Source of the DNA: Nocardioides marinisabuli
GTDB lineage: Bacteria > Actinomycetota > Actinomycetes > Propionibacteriales > Nocardioidaceae
NCBI RefSeq assembly: GCF_013466785.1
Contig: NZ_CP059163.1
Span: 1,054,001-1,118,000 of the forward strand
Reading direction: 5' to 3'
Length of the DNA stretch: 64,000 nucleotides
The stretch's first letter is position 1. Each line of letters begins with the position of its first letter. The notes beneath the pieces are model-generated. The model was not told where the DNA came from and ran no database searches. It worked only from the letters and a program-made list of their open reading frames with translations. A program made the position numbers and the translations under genes. Shown in pieces: positions 1-9,326 of this stretch.

Positions 1-1297
1 CAGCGGTGGCGAAGACGGTCGAGGCCGCGGGGTCGAAGGGGCAGCCCCCGTGCTCGAGGTGGGCGAGGTACTCGTCGCGGAAGAACTTGATCGAGCTCGA
101 GATCGGGCTGGTGGCACCGTCGCCGAGCGCGCAGAACGAGCGGCCCAGGATGTTGTCGCACTGGTCGAGGAGCAGGTCGAGGTCCTCCTCGCGGCCCTCC
201 CCCTTCTCCAGGCGGGCCAGGGTCTGCACCAGCCACCAGGTGCCCTCGCGGCACGGGGTGCACTTGCCGCAGGACTCGTGCTTGTAGAACTCGGTCCAGC
301 GCAGCACCGCGCGCACCACGCAGGTGGTCTCGTCGAAGAGCTGCAGGGCGCGGGTGCCGAGCATGCTGCCGGCCTCGGCCATCCCCTCGAAGTCGAGCGG
401 CAGGTCGAGGTGCTCGGCGGTCAGCATCGGGGTCGAGGAGCCGCCGGGGGTCCAGAACTTCAGCTCGTGGCCGGCGCGCATGCCGCCGGCCAGGTCGATC
501 AGCTCGCGCAGCGTGATGCCCAGCGGGGCCTCGTACTGCCCGGGCCGGGCGACGTGGCCCGAGAGCGAGAAGATGCCGAAGCCCTTGGACTTCTCGGTGC
601 CCATGGAGGCGAACCAGTCGGCGCCGTGGGCGATGATCGAGGGCACCGAGGCGATCGACTCGACGTTGTTGATGACCGTGGGGCTGGCGTAGAGCCCGGC
701 CACGGCGGGGAACGGCGGGCGCAGGCGCGGCTGGCCGCGACGGCCCTCGAGGCCCTCGAGCAGGGCGGTCTCCTCGCCACAGATGTAGGCGCCGGCGCCG
801 GCGTGGACCACGATGTCGAGGTCGTAGCCGCTGCCGTGGATGTCGGTGCCGAGGTGGCCGGCGGCGTACGCCTCGGCCACGGCCGCCTGGACCCGGCGGA
901 TGACGTGGAGCACCTCGCCGCGGATGTAGATGAAGGCCTTGTTGGCGCGGATGGCGAAGGAGCTGATGATGACGCCCTCGACCAGCGTGTGGGGGCTGGC
1001 CATCATCAGCGGGATGTCCTTGCAGGTGCCCGGCTCGGACTCGTCGGCGTTGACCACGAGGTACTTGGGCTTGGGGTTGTCCTGCGGGATGAAGCCCCAC
1101 TTCATGCCGGTGGGGAAGCCCGCGCCGCCGCGCCCGCGCAGACCGGAGTCCTTGACAGCGGCGATCACGTCGTCGGGGGCCATGCCCAGGGCGGTGCGCA
1201 GCCCGGCGTAGCCGCCGTGCTCCTCGTAGGACGCCAGGGTCCAGGAGCGCTCGGCGCCCCAGTTGGCGGTGAGGACCGGGGTCAGGGTGTCGACCAC
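1..1297 (-). CDS. nuoF: NADH-quinone oxidoreductase subunit F (partial, C-terminus beyond window)
   Basis: This is the NADH-oxidising flavoprotein subunit of respiratory complex I. It binds NADH and FMN on the cytoplasmic arm and passes electrons to an Fe-S chain. The reverse strand reads a glycine-rich NADH/FMN stretch RGRGGAGFPTG near residue 55, GAGAYICGEETALLEGLEG near residue 175, and the 4Fe-4S ligand motif CGKCTPCREG. The frame is still open at base 1, so only the last residues are missing. The GTG start lies one base after the nuoE stop (TGACGTG), as expected in a nuo operon. The first 1.3 kb holds no other convincing gene; the long plus-strand frames there are GC-driven shadows. Confidence 0.95.
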   Translation of the reverse strand, partial: MVDTLTPVLTANWGAERSWTLASYEEHGGYAGLRTALGMAPDDVIAAVKDSGLRGRGGAGFPTGMKWGFIPQDNPKPKYLVVNADESEPGTCKDIPLMMASPHTLVEGVIISSFAIRANKAFIYIRGEVLHVIRRVQAAVAEAYAAGHLGTDIHGSGYDLDIVVHAGAGAYICGEETALLEGLEGRRGQPRLRPPFPAVAGLYASPTVINNVESIASVPSIIAHGADWFASMGTEKSKGFGIFSLSGHVARPGQYEAPLGITLRELIDLAGGMRAGHELKFWTPGGSSTPMLTAEHLDLPLDFEGMAEAGSMLGTRALQLFDETTCVVRAVLRWTEFYKHESCGKCTPCREGTWWLVQTLARLEKGEGREEDLDLLLDQCDNILGRSFCALGDGATSPISSSIKFFRDEYLAHLEHGGCPFDPAASTVFATA

Positions 1298-1298
1298 G

Positions 1299-2105
1299 TC
1301 AGTTCGCCTCCTTCTTCTCCGCGGCGGTCTGGTCGCTGCCGCTCTCCGCCTCGACGGCGGCCGACTCGGCCTCCTCGGAGGCGTCGGTACGACGCGCGGC
1401 CTCGGCGCCCTCGCCGTCGGCGGTGGGCTCGGTGCCGGTGGCGCCCGAGGCCTGCGCCGAGGGGGCGCTCCAGCCGCGCTCGTGGGCGATCTCGAGACCC
1501 ACCAGCGAGGCGGGGCCCGCGGCGGGGCCCTCGTCGGCGCGCCCGTCGGGGAAGCCGGCGAGCACGCGCTCGGCCTCGCGCCAGGTGCACACGCGCGGGC
1601 CACGGGTCGAGGTGACCTCCTTGCCGGCGCGCAGGTCGTCGACCAGGGCGACCGCCGAGTCGGGGGTCATGTTGTCCATGAACTCCCAGTTGACCATCAT
1701 CACCGGCGCGTAGTCGCAGGCCGCGTTGCACTCGACGTGCTCGAGGGTGATGTTCTTCTGGCCCGGCACGTCGGCGGTGGTCTCGTCGTTGCCGACGTCG
1801 AGGTGGTCCTTGAGCCGCTCGAAGATCTGGTCGCCGCCCATCACCGCGCACAGCGTGTTGGTGCAGACCCCGACGTGGTAGTCGCCGACGGGGCGGCGCT
1901 TGTACATCGTGTAGAAGGTCGCGACACCGCTGACCTCGGCCGCGGAGATGTCGAGGATCTCGGCGCACGCCTCGATGCCCTCAGGGGTCACCCGGCCCTC
2001 GGTGGACTGCACCAGGTGCAGCATCGGCAGCAGGCCGGAGCGGGCCTCGGGGTAGCGGCCGGCGATCTCGCGCAGCTCGTCGAGGGTCGTCTGCGACAGC
2101 GTCAT
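1299..2105 (-). CDS. nuoE: NADH-quinone oxidoreductase subunit E
   Basis: This is the thioredoxin-fold 24-kDa subunit of complex I that carries a 2Fe-2S cluster beside NuoF. The cluster cysteines are visible as CTNTLC (about residue 94) and CNAAC (about residue 134). The protein is 268 residues. The conserved domain ends near residue 175, and the rest is an unusual Ala/Glu/Ser/Thr-rich acidic tail that looks disordered. The ATG start overlaps the nuoD stop as ATGA. It is translated within the nuoABCDEF operon and sits one base before nuoF. Confidence 0.96.
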   Translation of the reverse strand: MTLSQTTLDELREIAGRYPEARSGLLPMLHLVQSTEGRVTPEGIEACAEILDISAAEVSGVATFYTMYKRRPVGDYHVGVCTNTLCAVMGGDQIFERLKDHLDVGNDETTADVPGQKNITLEHVECNAACDYAPVMMVNWEFMDNMTPDSAVALVDDLRAGKEVTSTRGPRVCTWREAERVLAGFPDGRADEGPAAGPASLVGLEIAHERGWSAPSAQASGATGTEPTADGEGAEAARRTDASEEAESAAVEAESGSDQTAAEKKEAN

Positions 2106-3475
2106 CGGTCGACGCCTCCCATCACGGGGTCGATCGAGGCGATCGCCACGATGACGTCGGCGACCATGCCGCCCTCGCTCATCACGGACGTCGCCTGCAG
2201 GTTGGTGAACGACGGGTCGCGGAAGTGCGCCCGGAAGGGTCGGGTGCCGCCGTCGGAGACGACGTGTGCGCCGAGCTCGCCGCGCGGCGACTCCACGGGC
2301 ACGTAGGCCTGGCCGGTCGGGACCCGGAAGCCCTCGGTGACCAGCTTGAAGTGGTGGATCAGGCCCTCCATCGACTCGCCCATGATGTGGCGGATGTGGT
2401 CGAGGCTGTTGCCCATGCCGTCGGAGCCGATCGAGAGCTGGCTGGGCCAGGCGACCTTCTTGTCGGCGACCATGACGGGAGCGCCCTCGAGGCCGGCGAG
2501 GCGCTCGGCGGCCTGCTCGACGATCTTCAGCGACTCCCACATCTCGGCCAGGCGCACCCGGAAGCGGCCGTAGGCGTCGGCGGTGTCCCAGGTCTGCACG
2601 TCGAAGTCGTAGGTCTCGTAGCCGCAGTACGGCTCGGACTTGCGCAGGTCCCAGGGGTAGCCGGTGGCGCGCAGCGGCGGACCGGTCAGGCCCAGCGCCA
2701 GGCAGCCCTCGAGGTCGAGGTGGCCCACGCCCTCGAGGCGGCCCTTGAAGATCGGGTTGGCGTTGCACAGCGCGGCGTACTCGGGCAGGCGCTTGCGCAT
2801 CAGGTCGATGAAGCCTCGGATCTCGTCGAGGGCGCCGGGAGGCAGGTCCTGGGCGACGCCGCCGGGGCGGATGAAGGCGTGGTTCATCCGCAGGCCGGTG
2901 ATCAGCTCGAAGAGGTCGAGCACCAGCTCGCGCTCGCGGAAGCCGATCGTCATCACGGTCAGCGCGCCGAGCTCCATGCCGCCGGTGGCGATCGCGACCA
3001 GGTGGGAGGAGAGACGGTTGAGCTCCATCAGGAGCACCCGCATGACCTGCGCCTTCTCGGGCACGTCGGCCTCGATGTCGAGCAGCCGCTCGACGCCGAG
3101 CACGTAGGTCATCTCGTTGTAGAACGGGGAGAGGTAGTCCATCCGGGTGCAGAACGTGACGCCCTGCGTCCAGGAGCGGAACTCCATGTTCTTCTCGATG
3201 CCGGTGTGCAGGTAGCCGATGCCGCAGCGGGCCTCGGTGACCGTCTCGCCCTCGAGCTCCAGGATCAGGCGCAGCACGCCGTGGGTCGAGGGGTGCTGGG
3301 GGCCCATGTTGACGACGACGCGCTCCTCGGCGCCCTCCTCGAGCCCCTCGGTGATGGAGTCCCAGTCCTGGCCGGAGACGGTGAAGACGCGCCCCTCGGA
3401 GGTCTCCTGGGTGCCGGCGTAGAGGTCCTGCTCGCCGGCGCCCGTGCTGGTGTTGGTTCCGGTGTTGGCAGCCAT
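2102..3475 (-). CDS. nuoD: NADH-quinone oxidoreductase subunit D
   Basis: This is the 49-kDa subunit of complex I, related to [NiFe]-hydrogenase large subunits, and it forms the quinone pocket together with NuoB. The protein is 457 residues. After a low-complexity N-terminus of about 45 residues comes the family signature [15 protein letters not shown]. The conserved [12 protein letters not shown] follows near residue 80, and the C-terminus ends in the usual D.V.GGVDR. The start ATG (MAANTG) shares one base with the nuoC stop, and the stop overlaps the nuoE start. The quinone is presumably menaquinone, given the men genes a few kb away. Confidence 0.97.
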   Translation of the reverse strand: MAANTGTNTSTGAGEQDLYAGTQETSEGRVFTVSGQDWDSITEGLEEGAEERVVVNMGPQHPSTHGVLRLILELEGETVTEARCGIGYLHTGIEKNMEFRSWTQGVTFCTRMDYLSPFYNEMTYVLGVERLLDIEADVPEKAQVMRVLLMELNRLSSHLVAIATGGMELGALTVMTIGFRERELVLDLFELITGLRMNHAFIRPGGVAQDLPPGALDEIRGFIDLMRKRLPEYAALCNANPIFKGRLEGVGHLDLEGCLALGLTGPPLRATGYPWDLRKSEPYCGYETYDFDVQTWDTADAYGRFRVRLAEMWESLKIVEQAAERLAGLEGAPVMVADKKVAWPSQLSIGSDGMGNSLDHIRHIMGESMEGLIHHFKLVTEGFRVPTGQAYVPVESPRGELGAHVVSDGGTRPFRAHFRDPSFTNLQATSVMSEGGMVADVIVAIASIDPVMGGVDR

Positions 3476-4239
3476 CAGTTGTACGACCTCCGCTGGTCGG
3501 GAGGCGGCACGGTGCCGCCCTTGTACTCCACGGGGATGCCACCCAGCGGGTAGTCCTTGCGCTGGGGGTGGCCCGGCCAGTCGTCGGGCATGAGGATGCG
3601 CGTGAGCCCGGGGTGGCCGTCGAAGACGATCCCGAACATGTCGTAGGTCTCGCGCTCGTGCCAGTCGGCGGTCGGGTAGACCGCGACCACCGAGGGCACG
3701 TGCGGGTCGGCGTCGGGGGCGGTGGCCTCGACGCGGATCCGGCGGTTGTGGGTCATCGAGAGCAGGTGCATCACCACGTGCAGCTCGCGCCCGGTGTCGT
3801 CGGGGTAGTGCACGCCGGAGACGCTCGAGCACAGCTCGAAGCGCAGCGCCTCGTCGTCGCGCAGCAGCCGCGCCACGTCGAGGAGGTCCTCGCGGCGCAC
3901 GTGGAAGGTGATCTCGCCGCGGTGCACCACGACGCTGCCGACGGCCTGCTCGAGCCCGGCCGAGCGGGTCGCGGCCTCGAGGGCGTCGGCGACCTCGTCG
4001 AACCAGCCGCCGAAGGGACGGCTGCTCGGCGCGGGGTAGGTGACGGCCGAGACCAGGCCGCCGTAGCCGCTGGTGTCACCGGTGCCGCGCACGCCGAACA
4101 TCCCGTGGCGCTGGCCGACCTGGTGGACCTGGCCGGGGGCGGAGGGCAGGTTCTCGGGCGACTGCTCCACCGCCGGCTTGCCGGGGGTCTGCTCGGGCCC
4201 GTCGGGGGTCGCCGTCGTGACGTCCTTGTCGTCGCTCAC
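3475..4239 (-). CDS. nuoC: NADH-quinone oxidoreductase subunit C
   Basis: This is the 30-kDa subunit of complex I, which joins NuoD and NuoB in the membrane-arm connection. The conserved C-terminal part contains [18 protein letters not shown] and RKDYPLGG, both typical of the family. The 254-residue protein has an N-terminal extension of about 80 residues rich in Pro, Glu and Gln, common in actinobacterial NuoC. The GTG start overlaps the nuoB stop (GTGA), and the stop shares a base with the nuoD start. Confidence 0.96.
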   Translation of the reverse strand: MSDDKDVTTATPDGPEQTPGKPAVEQSPENLPSAPGQVHQVGQRHGMFGVRGTGDTSGYGGLVSAVTYPAPSSRPFGGWFDEVADALEAATRSAGLEQAVGSVVVHRGEITFHVRREDLLDVARLLRDDEALRFELCSSVSGVHYPDDTGRELHVVMHLLSMTHNRRIRVEATAPDADPHVPSVVAVYPTADWHERETYDMFGIVFDGHPGLTRILMPDDWPGHPQRKDYPLGGIPVEYKGGTVPPPDQRRSYN

Positions 4240-4790
4240 CGCAGCAGGCCCTTCATCTCGGAGGTCGGCAGCGCGGTGAGGCGCTCGTTCTCGAGCTCCT
4301 CGATCTGCGCGAGGCGGTTGGCCCCGAGCTTGGTCGACTGGACCTGGTCGTGCAGCTTGAGGATCGCGTCGATGAGCATCTCGGGCCGCGGCGGGCAGCC
4401 GGGCAGGTACATGTCGACGGGCACGACGTGGTCGACGCCCTGCACGATCGCGTAGTTGTTGAACATGCCGCCGGAGCTGGCGCACACGCCCATCGCCAGG
4501 ACCCACTTGGGCTCGGCCATCTGGTCGTAGATCTGGCGCAGGACCGGGGCCATCTTCTGGCTCACGCGCCCGGCGACGATCATCAGGTCGGCCTGGCGCG
4601 GGCTCGCGCGGAAGACCTCCATGCCGAAGCGGGCCATGTCGTACTTCGGGCCGCCGCTGGTCATCATCTCGATGGCGCAGCAGGCCAGGCCGAACGTCGC
4701 GGGCCAGAACGAGGCCTTGCGCATGTAGCCGGCCACGCCCTCGACGGTCGTCAGCAGGACGCCGCTGGGGAGCTTCTCCTCGATACCCAT
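4236..4790 (-). CDS. nuoB: NADH-quinone oxidoreductase subunit B
   Basis: This small subunit of complex I (PSST type) holds cluster N2, the last Fe-S centre before quinone. All four cluster cysteines are visible: the tandem pair in LACCAIEMM near residue 37, the one in GVCASSGG near residue 102, and the one in PGCPPRPE near residue 132. Length is 184 residues, normal for the family. Its ATG follows nuoA after about 29 bases and has the purine-rich AAAGGA upstream. The stop overlaps the nuoC GTG. Confidence 0.97.
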   Translation of the reverse strand: MGIEEKLPSGVLLTTVEGVAGYMRKASFWPATFGLACCAIEMMTSGGPKYDMARFGMEVFRASPRQADLMIVAGRVSQKMAPVLRQIYDQMAEPKWVLAMGVCASSGGMFNNYAIVQGVDHVVPVDMYLPGCPPRPEMLIDAILKLHDQVQSTKLGANRLAQIEELENERLTALPTSEMKGLLR

Positions 4791-4819
4791 GGCTGGGTCC
4801 TTTCGCAGATGTGGTCCGG

Positions 4820-5179
4820 TCAGTCCCAGTCGAGCCCGCCGCGACGCCACTCGTAGGCGTAGGCGACGGTGATGTTGACCAGGAACAGGACGACGGCGAG
4901 CAGGCCGAAGCCGCCCAGGGCGTCGAAGTGGACGGCCCACGGCACCAGGAACATGATCTCGACGTCGAAGATGATGAAGGTCATCGCGACCGTGTAGAAC
5001 TTCACCGGCACCCGCCCGCCGCCGACCGGCTGCGGGGTGGGGTCGATGCCGCACTCGTAGGAGTCAAGCTTGGCGCGGTTGTAGCGCTTGGGTCCGGTGA
5101 GCGTGCTGACGCCCACCGAGAAGACGGCGAAGCCGGCGGCCAGCGCGGCCAGCACCAGCACCGGGGTGTAGAGCTCCAT
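4820..5179 (-). CDS. nuoA: NADH-quinone oxidoreductase subunit A
   Basis: This is a membrane subunit of complex I with three predicted helices, at about residues 5-25, 63-85 and 90-110. The loop between helices 1 and 2 carries the conserved DSYECGIDP, containing the cysteine known in this family for accessibility changes during turnover. The protein is 119 residues. It is first in the nuo operon, and GGAGG lies about 12 bases before the ATG. The 207-base upstream gap holds a Rex-like operator and a second inverted repeat, so this is the probable control point for the whole operon. Confidence 0.97.
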   Translation of the reverse strand: MELYTPVLVLAALAAGFAVFSVGVSTLTGPKRYNRAKLDSYECGIDPTPQPVGGGRVPVKFYTVAMTFIIFDVEIMFLVPWAVHFDALGGFGLLAVVLFLVNITVAYAYEWRRGGLDWD

Positions 5180-5225
5180 CGCGATCCCTTCCTCCTACGT
5201 GCGCCACGCAGCCCGGGTTGTGACC

Positions 5226-5243
5226 TTGTGAACCGAATCACTA
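5226..5243. promoter_or_regulatory. Putative Rex operator upstream of nuoA
   Basis: TTGTGAACCGAATCACTA matches the Rex consensus TTGTGAA-N4-TTCACAA at 12 of 14 fixed positions. It lies about 47-64 bases before the nuoA start. Rex is encoded at 33107-33829 in this window, and in Streptomyces the nuo operon is a known Rex target. A further TTGTGAC half-site lies immediately beside it (5218-5224). Confidence 0.6.
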
Positions 5244-5326
5244 GTGGCGTGGCGCACAGTCTGCCACTCCCCCGCACGGGTGGCGAGCCGGGGGGTGGGT
5301 GCGTGCTGCGGGCCGGGATCGGGCCC

Positions 5327-5351
5327 TGACCTGCGCATTTAACGCACGTCA
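5327..5351. promoter_or_regulatory. Inverted repeat in AT-rich island upstream of nuo
   Basis: TGACCTGCG and CGCACGTCA form an inverted repeat (8 of 9 pairs) around a 7-base AT-rich centre. The surrounding bases 5337-5362 are an AT-rich patch in otherwise 70 percent GC DNA. It lies between the menG stop and the nuoA start, so it could be an operator, part of a distal nuo promoter, or a menG terminator. The binding protein is unknown. Confidence 0.35.
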
Positions 5352-5386
5352 GTGTTACTTAATTCGAGGAGGACTCCGGCGCGCGC

Positions 5387-6076
5387 TCAGGCGGTCGCGC
5401 GGTGCAGGGCGACGATGCCGCCCGAGAGGTTCTTCCACTCCACGCCGCTCCAGCCGGCCCCCGCGACGAGGTCGGCCAGCCCGGCCTGGTCGGGCCAGGC
5501 GCGGATCGACTCGGCCAGGTAGACGTAGGCGTCGGGCGACGACGAGACCGCACGGGCCACCGGCGGCAGCGCCTTCATCAGGTACTCGACGTACAGGGTG
5601 CGGAACGGCGACCAGGTCGGGTGGCTGAACTCGCAGACCACCAGGCGCCCGCCGGGCCGGGTCACGCGGCGCATCTCGGCCAGGCCGGCCGCCGGGTCGA
5701 CGATGTTGCGCAGCCCGAAGGAGATCGTGACCGCGTCGAAGGTGTCGTCGGCGAAGGGCAGGCGGGTGCCGTCGCCGGCGGTGAAGGGCAGGTGCGGGCG
5801 CGCCTGCTTGCCCACGCGCAGCATGCCCAGCGAGAAGTCGCAGGGCACCACGGTGGCGCCGCGGTCGTGGAAGGGCGCGCTGGAGGTGCCGGTGCCGGCC
5901 GCCAGGTCGAGGATCCGCTCGCCCGGCACCGGGGCCACGGCCTCGAGGACCTCGGTGCGCCAGCGCCGGTCCTGGCCCAGGGAGAGCACGTCGTTGGTCA
6001 CGTCGTATCGCTTGGCGACGGCGTCGAACATGCGTCGTACGTCGGTCGGCTGCTTGTCCAGGTCTGCACGGGCCAC
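5387..6076 (-). CDS. menG: Demethylmenaquinone methyltransferase
   Basis: This SAM-dependent C-methyltransferase makes menaquinone from demethylmenaquinone, the last step of the pathway. Visible family motifs are the N-terminal [20 protein letters not shown], the SAM loop [10 protein letters not shown], and [19 protein letters not shown] followed by [12 protein letters not shown] chose the GTG giving a 229-residue product because it begins right at the conserved region. TACGCT also sits six bases upstream, so the mRNA is probably leaderless. A longer frame to 6187 is possible but adds only unconserved Arg/Gly-rich residues. Confidence 0.93.
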   Translation of the reverse strand: MARADLDKQPTDVRRMFDAVAKRYDVTNDVLSLGQDRRWRTEVLEAVAPVPGERILDLAAGTGTSSAPFHDRGATVVPCDFSLGMLRVGKQARPHLPFTAGDGTRLPFADDTFDAVTISFGLRNIVDPAAGLAEMRRVTRPGGRLVVCEFSHPTWSPFRTLYVEYLMKALPPVARAVSSSPDAYVYLAESIRAWPDQAGLADLVAGAGWSGVEWKNLSGGIVALHRATA

Positions 6077-6082
6077 AGGCGC

Positions 6083-6088
6083 AGCGTA
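6083..6088 (-). promoter_or_regulatory. Leaderless-type -10 box of menG
   Basis: TACGCT (reverse strand) ends six bases before the menG GTG, placing the transcription start at or next to the start codon. This is the recurring promoter layout in this window. Confidence 0.5.
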
Positions 6089-6204
6089 GAGGCCGGTGCC
6101 GAAGCCGCTCACCGGCGGCACGCAACCAACCGCCGCGCCCGTGCGTCTCCCTGGTGAGACCCGACGGCCCCGGCCGTCCCGCTGCACCCGACGAGGACCT
6201 CCTG

Positions 6205-7085
6205 ATGACGCACCTGACCCGCTTCGCGCTCCTGCTCGTGCTCGCGCTCCTGCTGCCCGCGACGGCGTACGGCGCCGGGCTGGCCCAGGAGCGCTGGCTC
6301 GGCGACGACGCCGTGGGCCGGGGGCCCGCGGTGGCGGCCGACCCGCACCGGTCCGGGCCCCGGCCCGCCCGGCGCGGCCGGCCCGGCCCGTCCGGCAGCC
6401 GGTGGCACCCGCCCCGGCGCCGATCGAGCCGGCGATGGTGCCCGGGCCGGCGCTGATGGGCCCCGGCGGGCAGGGCGAGGACGTGCGCGACCTGCAGGCC
6501 CGGCTCGCCCAGATCGGCTGGTTCTCGGCCGGGGTGACCGGCTTCTACGGCGACGTCACGGTCGCCTCGGTGCGCGGCTTCCAGGCCAAGCGCGAGATCC
6601 CGGTGACCGGCGAGGTCGACCGACGCACCCTCGACCGGCTGCGGGCGATGACCCGCCAGCCGACCACCGACGAGCTGCACCCCGAGCGCGTGGTCGCGGC
6701 GCCCGCAGCGGCGCTGGACCCGCGGTGCCTGGTCGGCACCGCGCTGTGCATCGACAAGACCACCGCCACGCTGTCCCTCGTCGTCGACGGCCAGGTGCGC
6801 TCCACCCTCGACGCGCGCTTCGGCGGCGCCGCCACCCCCACCCGCGAGGGCCTCTTCTCGGTGCTGCGCATGGACCGCGACCACGTCTCGAACCTCTACG
6901 GCTCCGCGATGCCCTTCTCGATGTTCTTCTCCGGGGGCCAGGCCGTGCACTACTCCTCCGACTTCGCCGCCCTCGGCTACGCCGGCGCGTCGCACGGCTG
7001 CGTCAACATCCGCGACTACGACGCCCTCGCCGCCATCTACGACCAGGTGAGCGTCGGCGACCGGGTCGTGGTGCACCGCAGCTGA
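6205..7085 (+). CDS. L,D-transpeptidase with peptidoglycan-binding domain (frameshifted as sequenced)
   Basis: This is an exported cell-wall cross-linking enzyme forming 3-3 peptide links. The ATG at 6205 follows GAGGA and begins a clear signal peptide ([20 protein letters not shown], cleavage near AYGA). The rest is in another frame: a Pro/Ala linker, a PG_binding_1 repeat (6470-6640, [17 protein letters not shown]), then a YkuD domain with the catalytic SHGCVN (about 6985) and a preceding conserved His. Joining the two frames needs one extra base between about 6318 and 6361, for example in the GGGCCCC run at 6355-6361, and gives 293 residues. The intact catalytic part suggests a sequencing indel rather than decay. 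It diverges from menG. Confidence 0.8.
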
Positions 7086-7165
7086 CCCGCCCCACGACCC
7101 GTGGCGCACGGACCCGGCCCGCGTGAGGTCGCCCACGCGGGCTCGGGTCGGCGCCGGGCGCTGAG

Positions 7166-7171
7166 TACCCT
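7166..7171 (+). promoter_or_regulatory. Leaderless-type -10 box of menF
   Basis: TACCCT is followed by seven bases and then the GTG start of menF, so the transcript should begin at the start codon. Confidence 0.5.
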
Positions 7172-7178
7172 CGACCCC

Positions 7179-8477
7179 GTGACGACCAGCGCGAGCCCCG
7201 GGAGCCAGGGCGCCCCCTCGGCCGTGGAGGCACCCCTGGTGGCGCGCACCGTGGCCGTCGACGTCGCCCGGCTCGACGCCCTGGGCTCGCTGCTGGACCT
7301 GCTGCCGTCGGACCACCCGGTCAGCTGGCTGCGCCGCGGCGAGGGCCTGGTCGGCTGGGGGTGCGCCGCCGTCGTGCGCACCCAGGGCCCGGCCCGCTTC
7401 AGCGACGCCGCGAAGTGGTGGGAGGAGACCACCGCCCGCGCGGTGGTGCGCGACGAGGTCGAGGAGCCCGGCACCGGCCTGGTCTGCTTCGGCACGTTCG
7501 CCTTCGCCGACGAGCCCGGCCACTCGGTGCTCCAGGTGCCCTCGGTCGCGGTGGGCCGCCGCGGCGACCGCGCCTGGGTGACGGTCGTGGGCCGCGGCAG
7601 CATCGAGCCGCTCGACTCGCACCTCTCCCCCGCCGCGGCCCCCGACGCCCCGGCCGGCATCACCTTCGCCGACGGCTCGCTGAACTCCGAGGAGTGGATG
7701 TCGGCGGTCGCCGACGCGGTGGCCCGCATCGGTGGTGGCGACCTCGAGAAGGTCGTGCTGGCGCGCGACCTGGTGGCCACGGCCGACGAGGACGTCGACG
7801 TCCGGGTGGCCGCTGCAGAGCGTCTCGCGGCGGCGTACCCGATGTGCTGGACCTTCCACGTCGACGGCATGTTCGGCGCGACCCCCGAGATGCTGGTGCG
7901 CCGCGAGCGCGGGCTGGTCACCTCGCGGGTGCTGGCCGGCACCATCCGCCGCACCGGCGACGACGAGCGCGACCTGGCGCTGGCCGCCACCCTGGCCCGC
8001 TCGTCGAAGGACCTCGAGGAGCACGAGTACGCCGTGCGCTCGGTCGCCGACTCCCTCGAGCCGCACTGCTCCTCGATGAACGTGCCCGAGGCCCCGTTCG
8101 TGCTGCACCTGCCCAACGTCATGCACCTGGCCACCGACGTGGCCGGGGTGGTGCACGACGCGCAGACCGTCTCCTCCCTCGACCTCGCCGAGGCGCTGCA
8201 CCCCTCGGCGGCCGTCGGCGGCACCCCCACCGCCGCGGCCACCGACCTGATCACCGAGATCGAGCGGATGGACCGGGGTCGCTACGCCGGCCCCGTCGGG
8301 TGGATGGACGCCAGCGGCGACGGCGAGTGGGGCATCGCCCTGCGCTCCGGCTCGGTCGAGGGCCGCAGCGTGCGGCTCTTCGCCGGCTGCGGCATCGTCG
8401 CCGACTCCGACCCGGAGGCCGAGCTCGCCGAGGCGCAGGCCAAGTTCGTGCCGGTGCGCGACTCCCTCTCCGGCTGA
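7179..8477 (+). CDS. menF: Isochorismate synthase
   Basis: A chorismate-using enzyme of the MenF/EntC/DhbC family that converts chorismate to isochorismate, the entry to menaquinone. The C-terminal chorismate-binding domain is complete: GGDLEKVVLARDL near residue 187, AYPMCWTFHVDG, RVLAGTIRRTGD, SSKDLEEHEYAV with the catalytic/Mg Glu region, HPSAAVGGTP, and a terminal GRYAGPVGW plus RLFAGCGIV. Length is 432 residues. The GTG start is chosen because TACCCT sits seven bases before it; the longer frame from 7101 has no such support. Its stop codon is the first part of the inverted word array that follows. Isochorismatase-type salicylate genes are absent nearby, so menaquinone is the likely use. 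Confidence 0.92.
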   Translation: MTTSASPGSQGAPSAVEAPLVARTVAVDVARLDALGSLLDLLPSDHPVSWLRRGEGLVGWGCAAVVRTQGPARFSDAAKWWEETTARAVVRDEVEEPGTGLVCFGTFAFADEPGHSVLQVPSVAVGRRGDRAWVTVVGRGSIEPLDSHLSPAAAPDAPAGITFADGSLNSEEWMSAVADAVARIGGGDLEKVVLARDLVATADEDVDVRVAAAERLAAAYPMCWTFHVDGMFGATPEMLVRRERGLVTSRVLAGTIRRTGDDERDLALAATLARSSKDLEEHEYAVRSVADSLEPHCSSMNVPEAPFVLHLPNVMHLATDVAGVVHDAQTVSSLDLAEALHPSAAVGGTPTAAATDLITEIERMDRGRYAGPVGWMDASGDGEWGIALRSGSVEGRSVRLFAGCGIVADSDPEAELAEAQAKFVPVRDSLSG

Positions 8478-8627
8478 CCCGGCGCAAATCTCACGCTGAC
8501 CCGGCGCGAACTTCGCGTCGAGCCGGCCCGAACCTGCTCAGGCTGGTCCGGGCCGGGTCGGCGCGAGATTCGCGCCGGGTCAGCGTGAGATTTGGGCCGG
8601 GTCAGCGCGAGATCTGGGCCGGGTCGG
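8473..8627. repeat. Inverted word array A (menF / MBL convergent gap)
   Basis: Arms 8473-8517 and 8562-8606 pair at 42 of 45 positions. Each arm is built from a ~22-nt word (GCGTGAGATTTGGGCCGGGT and variants), three copies one way and three the other. It fills the gap between two convergent genes and includes the menF stop codon. It could terminate transcription in both directions or be a REP-like mobile element. Confidence 0.75.
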
Positions 8628-9272
8628 CTAGAGGTCGGCGCCGTCGGGGCGGCGGACGAACTCCAGGCCGTCCTGGCCCAGGAAGCGGCCGAAGTGCTGG
8701 TCGACGATGCCCAGGGCCAGGTCGGAGTAGACCTTGTCGTGGATCGCGAGCACCCGCGGGGCCGCCACGAAGCGGGCGAACTCGATGCCGTCGGCGACCG
8801 CCATCCAGGGGGCGCAGACGGGGGCCAGCAGCACGTCGACGGGCTCGCCGGGGCCGGTGAGGGCGTCGCCGGGGTGGTAGACCCGTTGGTCGCCGCAGGT
8901 CAGCACGTAGCCGGAGTTGTCGAAGTGTGGCAGCTCGGGGTGGATCACCGCGTGCTTCTCCCCCACCACCTGCACCGGGAGGCCGGCGACCTCGAGGGAC
9001 TGGCCCGGCGCGACCACGGTGACCCGCTCGGCCAGGTCCGGGGCCTGCTCGCGGATCTGCTCGGCGACCGCCGCGATGGTCCAGATCGGGGCGTCGGCGG
9101 CGCGCAGCGCGTCGGCGGTCCAGTGGTCGGCGTGCTCGTGGGTGACCAGCACCCCGGCCGCGCCGTCGACGGCCTGGGCCGCGTCGGGTGTGAAGGCGCC
9201 GGGGTCGAGCACCAGCGCGGTGCCGCCGTGCTCGACGCGCACGCAGGAGTGGCCGAACTTGGTGATCCGCAT
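8628..9272 (-). CDS. MBL-fold metal-dependent hydrolase
   Basis: A 214-residue metallo-beta-lactamase-fold protein of the small UPF0173/L-ascorbate-lactonase-like group. It begins MRITKFGHSCVRVEHGG, as is usual for this group. The di-metal motif THEHADHW lies near residue 60, further His ligands near HPELPHFDNSGY, and the Asp-containing YHPGDAL near residue 140. The substrate cannot be told. A TACGGT box lies seven bases before the ATG, back to back with the promoter of the acetyltransferase. Confidence 0.85.
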   Translation of the reverse strand: MRITKFGHSCVRVEHGGTALVLDPGAFTPDAAQAVDGAAGVLVTHEHADHWTADALRAADAPIWTIAAVAEQIREQAPDLAERVTVVAPGQSLEVAGLPVQVVGEKHAVIHPELPHFDNSGYVLTCGDQRVYHPGDALTGPGEPVDVLLAPVCAPWMAVADGIEFARFVAAPRVLAIHDKVYSDLALGIVDQHFGRFLGQDGLEFVRRPDGADL

Positions 9273-9279
9273 GCCGTCC

Positions 9280-9285
9280 ACCGTA
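9280..9285 (-). promoter_or_regulatory. Leaderless-type -10 box of the MBL-fold gene
   Basis: TACGGT (reverse strand), seven bases before the ATG at 9272. Confidence 0.45.
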
Positions 9286-9326
9286 GCCGCGCCGCCGTCG
9301 GCGACGGCGACACCGGCGACGCTGCC

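Noticed and set aside
6205..7085. True pseudogene or programmed frameshift in the L,D-transpeptidase
   Set aside because: No slippery heptamer with a downstream structure is evident, and five other genes show similar one-base breaks, so assembly error is simpler. Not excluded.
8473..8627. CRISPR-like repeats at the word arrays
   Set aside because: Copies alternate in orientation, spacers are absent or only a few bases, and no cas gene is present.
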